Shown here: positions 32,747 to 34,665 of the stretch, one piece after another
How the letters are laid out: each line of letters begins with the position of its first letter
Position numbering within the stretch: the stretch's first letter is position 1
Origin: Candidatus Scybalocola faecipullorum
Lineage (GTDB): Bacteria > Bacillota > Clostridia > Lachnospirales > Lachnospiraceae
Assembly (NCBI GenBank): GCA_018716485.1
Contig: DVJY01000057.1
Location: 1-34,665 of the forward strand
Direction of reading: 5' to 3'
DNA: 34,665 bases
Translations under genes and position numbers: made by a program
The notes under the pieces: generated by a model
Seen by the model: the letters and a program-made list of their open reading frames with translations, nothing else
Told to the model about the DNA's origin: nothing
Databases searched by the model: none

Positions 32747-32797
32747 CAGAGCCCGTGGAGCCTTATTTTACAAGGTTTCTGCGGGTTCTGTCTTTTT
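32747..32797 (+). terminator. Terminator-like hairpin with T-run
   Basis: CAGAGCCCG (32747-32755) pairs with CGGGTTCTG (32782-32790, one G-U). An inner helix AGCCTT/AAGGTT is also present. A TCTTTTT tail follows. It lies 180 bases after the MazG-like gene. Confidence 0.65.
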
Positions 32798-33050
32798 GCA
32801 TGGAAGTGTCAAATGGTATAGTGGAATGCAAGAGAAGATTTGTCATAGGGCAGAAAGGGCTGGAATTCATGTGGCTGGTCAAATCCATGTTTTGAGATAT
32901 GGATGTTTGCATATTTTGGCATTATGCCGGTGATTTAAGATTCATGGGTGCATGAACTGGTTGGTGAGACTAAAAGAAAGGTTCAGGGGTGATTATAAAG
33001 GCTATTATTTGGTATAAATGAAATAGTTCTTTTATAATTCTGGGACTGAA

Positions 33051-33082
33051 AAATGGGAGAGGATATGTGTCTTCCCCCATTT
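33051..33082 (-). terminator. Terminator of the PolC-like gene (minus strand)
   Basis: AAATGGGAGAGGA (33051-33063) pairs with TCTTCCCCCATTT (33070-33082) with one mismatch and one G-U. Read on the minus strand it is followed by TTC and lies 37-68 bases after the PolC-like stop. Confidence 0.55.
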
Positions 33083-33118
33083 ATTATGAATTTCACATGT
33101 TTTGACTGTATGTTATGT

Positions 33119-34456
33119 TTAGTTTTTTTTATTAAAAATAATTTTGCTAAAGGCACGGCTGTTAATTTTAGCATAATAGGCAAATTGAGCATAAAGCAAT
33201 ATATATTCAATTTCATGTGCGCGGGGAAATAAATACAGATAATTTCTGGCAACTTTTTTTATATCATCTGGTATGGGTAGTTTGTCAAATTGTTCTTTAT
33301 TTGAGGAAGATGCATATCCTTTTCTGATTTGTTCGGCTGCCTCAAACGCTAAAGATCTTTCGATACCGAATTCAATTAAATAGTCAAAAAAATCTTCACG
33401 TGTAAAACAGGGATATTTTTTAAAGGCGTCAGATGATAACATTTTCTGAAAATAAAAAAAATCAATGTTTCCGGCGGCGTTTTTATTCCATGAAAAAGAA
33501 CTATGAGAACTGGCATTCAAATCAACCATGTCTTTAAAAGTTTTTGGCTTCATTTCATGAAACAATATTCTAGCAGTATTGTTCAGCATAGTGGTGTTAT
33601 AGATATTACTCCATGTAATATCGCGAAGCGTGTTTGGGGTTAGTTCATTTGTATAAATTCCAGTAGCACGTTGAAGACTGAGCAGCTCATCTATGTAATC
33701 CAACGGACATAAGCGTATTGTCTTTAACAAATGAACCGATAATTCCCATCCGCCGCCAGTGATACAAGGCTCACCATCTTCTAAATAAGAAATCAGATCG
33801 GGATAATCCTGAATTGTATTCCCGGCCGGAAGTACAGCATAGCCGGCGGGGGTGATGCCGATGATCTGTTCATCATTATCGGGTATGAGGAATCCTGCTT
33901 CTAACTGAAACATACCCCATGGGATAATAGGATTATTAGGATATATAGAAGTAAGGACACGGCGGGCAAAAGGGAAAAATTCTGTACTTACAGTGTAATC
34001 AAATGAAATGATCTTTTTTCCGTCATTGCCCCAGACACTTTCAGGTGACAGATTAAAACCATCGGCAGTAATATCTTTACCGCACTGCGGACATTTTTTT
34101 GAAGGAAGGTCAATGCCAAACAGGTGGGTATGAATTTCTTCATAATAACCACAATCCGTACAATAATAGTGAACTGGCAACGGATTAAAGCAGTTGACTC
34201 CGAGAAGATAATAAATAAATGATCCCATGGCGGTTCCTCTCATATGCATGGGAACGGAACTTTTTTGTGCTTCTTCTGATAGTAACCGTAATATTTCAAA
34301 ATCATCTATATAGTTAGAATGTGAGAGTAAAGTTAGTTCTTTATTGTATCTGTTGCATATAGGTTCCGGTATTCCTTGGGGATAAAGTAAAGAAAGTTTT
34401 TTTTGACAAGCAGCTATTATGTGATCTAAGGCATGTTCAATATGCGGTATGTTCAT
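33119..34456 (-). CDS. Stand-alone PolC-like polymerase core, probably catalytically inactive
   Basis: The 445-residue protein parallels the thumb-palm-fingers part of PolC, the Gram-positive replicative DNA polymerase. Landmarks in order are SSVPMHMRGTAMGSFIYYL (PolC's GSRGSVGSS site, about 67-85), NPLPVHYYC, a zinc finger C99-x2-C102...C122-x2-C125 (with FGIDLPSKKCPQCG), then SFDYTVSTEFFPFARR where PolC has its catalytic PDIDLNFSGEYQPRAH. The C-terminus has RSLAFEAAEQIRKG, YLYLFPRAHEIEYILLYAQFAYY, matching PolC's SLAFKIMESVRKG...KYMFPKAHAAAYV. Of PolC's three palm aspartates only D153 aligns; the others read S151 and non-acidic. The PolC PHP/exonuclease region and the C-terminal HhH and tau-binding region are absent. 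GGAGG precedes ATG 34456. Function unknown. Confidence 0.75.
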   Translation of the reverse strand: MNIPHIEHALDHIIAACQKKLSLLYPQGIPEPICNRYNKELTLLSHSNYIDDFEILRLLSEEAQKSSVPMHMRGTAMGSFIYYLLGVNCFNPLPVHYYCTDCGYYEEIHTHLFGIDLPSKKCPQCGKDITADGFNLSPESVWGNDGKKIISFDYTVSTEFFPFARRVLTSIYPNNPIIPWGMFQLEAGFLIPDNDEQIIGITPAGYAVLPAGNTIQDYPDLISYLEDGEPCITGGGWELSVHLLKTIRLCPLDYIDELLSLQRATGIYTNELTPNTLRDITWSNIYNTTMLNNTARILFHEMKPKTFKDMVDLNASSHSSFSWNKNAAGNIDFFYFQKMLSSDAFKKYPCFTREDFFDYLIEFGIERSLAFEAAEQIRKGYASSSNKEQFDKLPIPDDIKKVARNYLYLFPRAHEIEYILLYAQFAYYAKINSRAFSKIIFNKKN

Positions 34457-34545
34457 TGTCAATCCTCCATTTTCTATATTGTTTAGGCGTTTGCGAAACG
34501 CCGCAACCCGCATAAAATCGGGCTATTTTCTTTGATAAAATAGAA
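34457..34545. other. Hairpin-rich junction upstream of the PolC-like gene and the insertion sequence
   Basis: It contains a perfect hairpin GGCGTTT-GCG-AAACGCC (34486-34502), CCCG/CGGG (about 34507-34522), and CTATTTT/AAAATAG (34523-34543). The left end of the downstream insertion sequence probably lies here; its exact terminus cannot be told. Confidence 0.45.
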
Positions 34546-34617
34546 CAACTCCTCACAGGTTTATGGTAAAATTGAGATGCCTAATAACAATCAACCATAT
34601 CCACCTGAAAGGAGTTG
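34546..34617 (+). promoter_or_regulatory. Inverted repeat that can hide the transposase ribosome binding site
   Basis: CAACTCCTCACAGGT (34546-34560) is complementary at 13 of 15 positions to ACCTGAAAGGAGTTG (34603-34617), which contains the AGGAG of the transposase. Pairing extends to TATGG/CCATA inside. Read-through RNA would fold with the ribosome site masked, which restrains transposase synthesis in several insertion sequences. Confidence 0.65.
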
Positions 34618-34624
34618 CACCTAT

Positions 34625-34665
34625 ATGATAACATACAATCAGCTTTCTTTGGCAGATATTTTTTC
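34625..34665 (+). CDS. Insertion-sequence transposase, N-terminal fragment (3' end outside window)
   Basis: The first 13 codons read MITYNQLSLADIF, with AAAGGAG about eight bases ahead of ATG 34625. From memory, this N-terminus occurs in a common clostridial transposase group (IS1182-like); only a few residues are visible, so the family is provisional. The gene runs off the window edge. Confidence 0.6.
   Translation, partial: MITYNQLSLADIF

Larger units (their letters stand above)
32571..33118. other. Gene-poor stretch of about 550 bases with two terminator hairpins
   Basis: No convincing gene; the small frames near 32713-32933 run through a hairpin and lack ribosome sites. The stretch holds a terminator-like hairpin at 32747-32797 (plus) and one at 33051-33082 (serving the opposite gene). 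Otherwise it is AT-rich with G/T-rich tracts. It may be a remnant of an inserted element; I see no direct proof. Confidence 0.5.

Noticed and set aside
32713-32933. Two overlapping short plus-strand frames of 60-71 codons
   Set aside because: They run through a terminator hairpin, have no ribosome binding site and no recognisable family.
1-34665. CRISPR arrays, tRNA or rRNA genes
   Set aside because: No regularly spaced repeats, no cloverleaf with a GGTTCGA-type T-loop and no rRNA-like sequence were seen on reading.

Overview
The window looks like the chromosome of a low-to-mid GC Gram-positive anaerobe of the class Clostridia, most likely a gut Lachnospiraceae relative. The evidence is strong AGGAGG ribosome binding sites, many intrinsic terminators, a BceRS-BceAB-type peptide-antibiotic module, a Tn916/Tn1549-type integrative element, a PolC-derived protein and an FMN-riboswitch ribDEAH operon. 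No rRNA, tRNA or CRISPR array was recognised. The species assignment is inference.

Layout. (1) 1-3.48 kb: the integrase end of a Tn916/Tn1549-family conjugative element, with the tail of a cysteine-rich KTR protein, a sigma-70-like factor, an HTH protein, an excisionase and a tyrosine integrase. It abuts a low-molecular-weight tyrosine phosphatase gene. (2) 3.5-8.9 kb: the phosphatase, a MarR regulator with a palindromic operator and an overlapping flavodoxin gene, then a convergent thiol-redox pair (CcdA plus a TlpA-like thioredoxin) that shares a divergent promoter region with a class B penicillin-binding protein. (3) 9-12.5 kb: a heterodimeric ABC exporter with complementary degenerate ATP sites. 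(4) 12.5-15.3 kb, minus strand: a headless pseudokinase, a broken SPFH/zinc-ribbon gene and a membrane metallophosphoesterase. (5) 15.4-22.7 kb: lipid kinase, cardiolipin synthase, response regulator, histidine kinase, ABC ATPase and FtsX-type permease. This is an envelope-stress cluster with a predicted BceR-type site upstream of the transporter. (6) 22.8-28.65 kb: thiD with a hairpin leader, a DUF4003-like gene, then the FMN riboswitch and ribD-ribE-ribBA-ribH. (7) 28.65-32.6 kb: a large beta-helix protein (minus strand), a MATE transporter and a MazG-like pyrophosphohydrolase. (8) 32.6-34.67 kb: a gene-poor stretch, a stand-alone protein derived from the PolC polymerase core with most catalytic residues lost, and the first codons of an insertion-sequence transposase.

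How the parts fit. Regions 2, 3 and 5 are mostly about the cell envelope: peptidoglycan synthesis, extracytoplasmic thiol redox, phospholipid synthesis, drug and peptide export. Region 6 is cofactor synthesis (thiamine, riboflavin/FMN). The two ends are mobile or recently acquired DNA.

The most unusual object is the PolC-like protein at 33119-34456. It keeps the zinc finger and fold landmarks of the PolC thumb, palm and fingers but lacks the PHP, exonuclease and C-terminal regions and two of the three expected catalytic aspartates. Other points worth attention are the two-tier leader of the riboflavin operon, the exporter leader, the BceR-type site embedded in the 3' end of the kinase gene, and several leaders in which the Shine-Dalgarno sequence can be paired away. 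All assignments come from reading the sequence; no database search or folding program was run.
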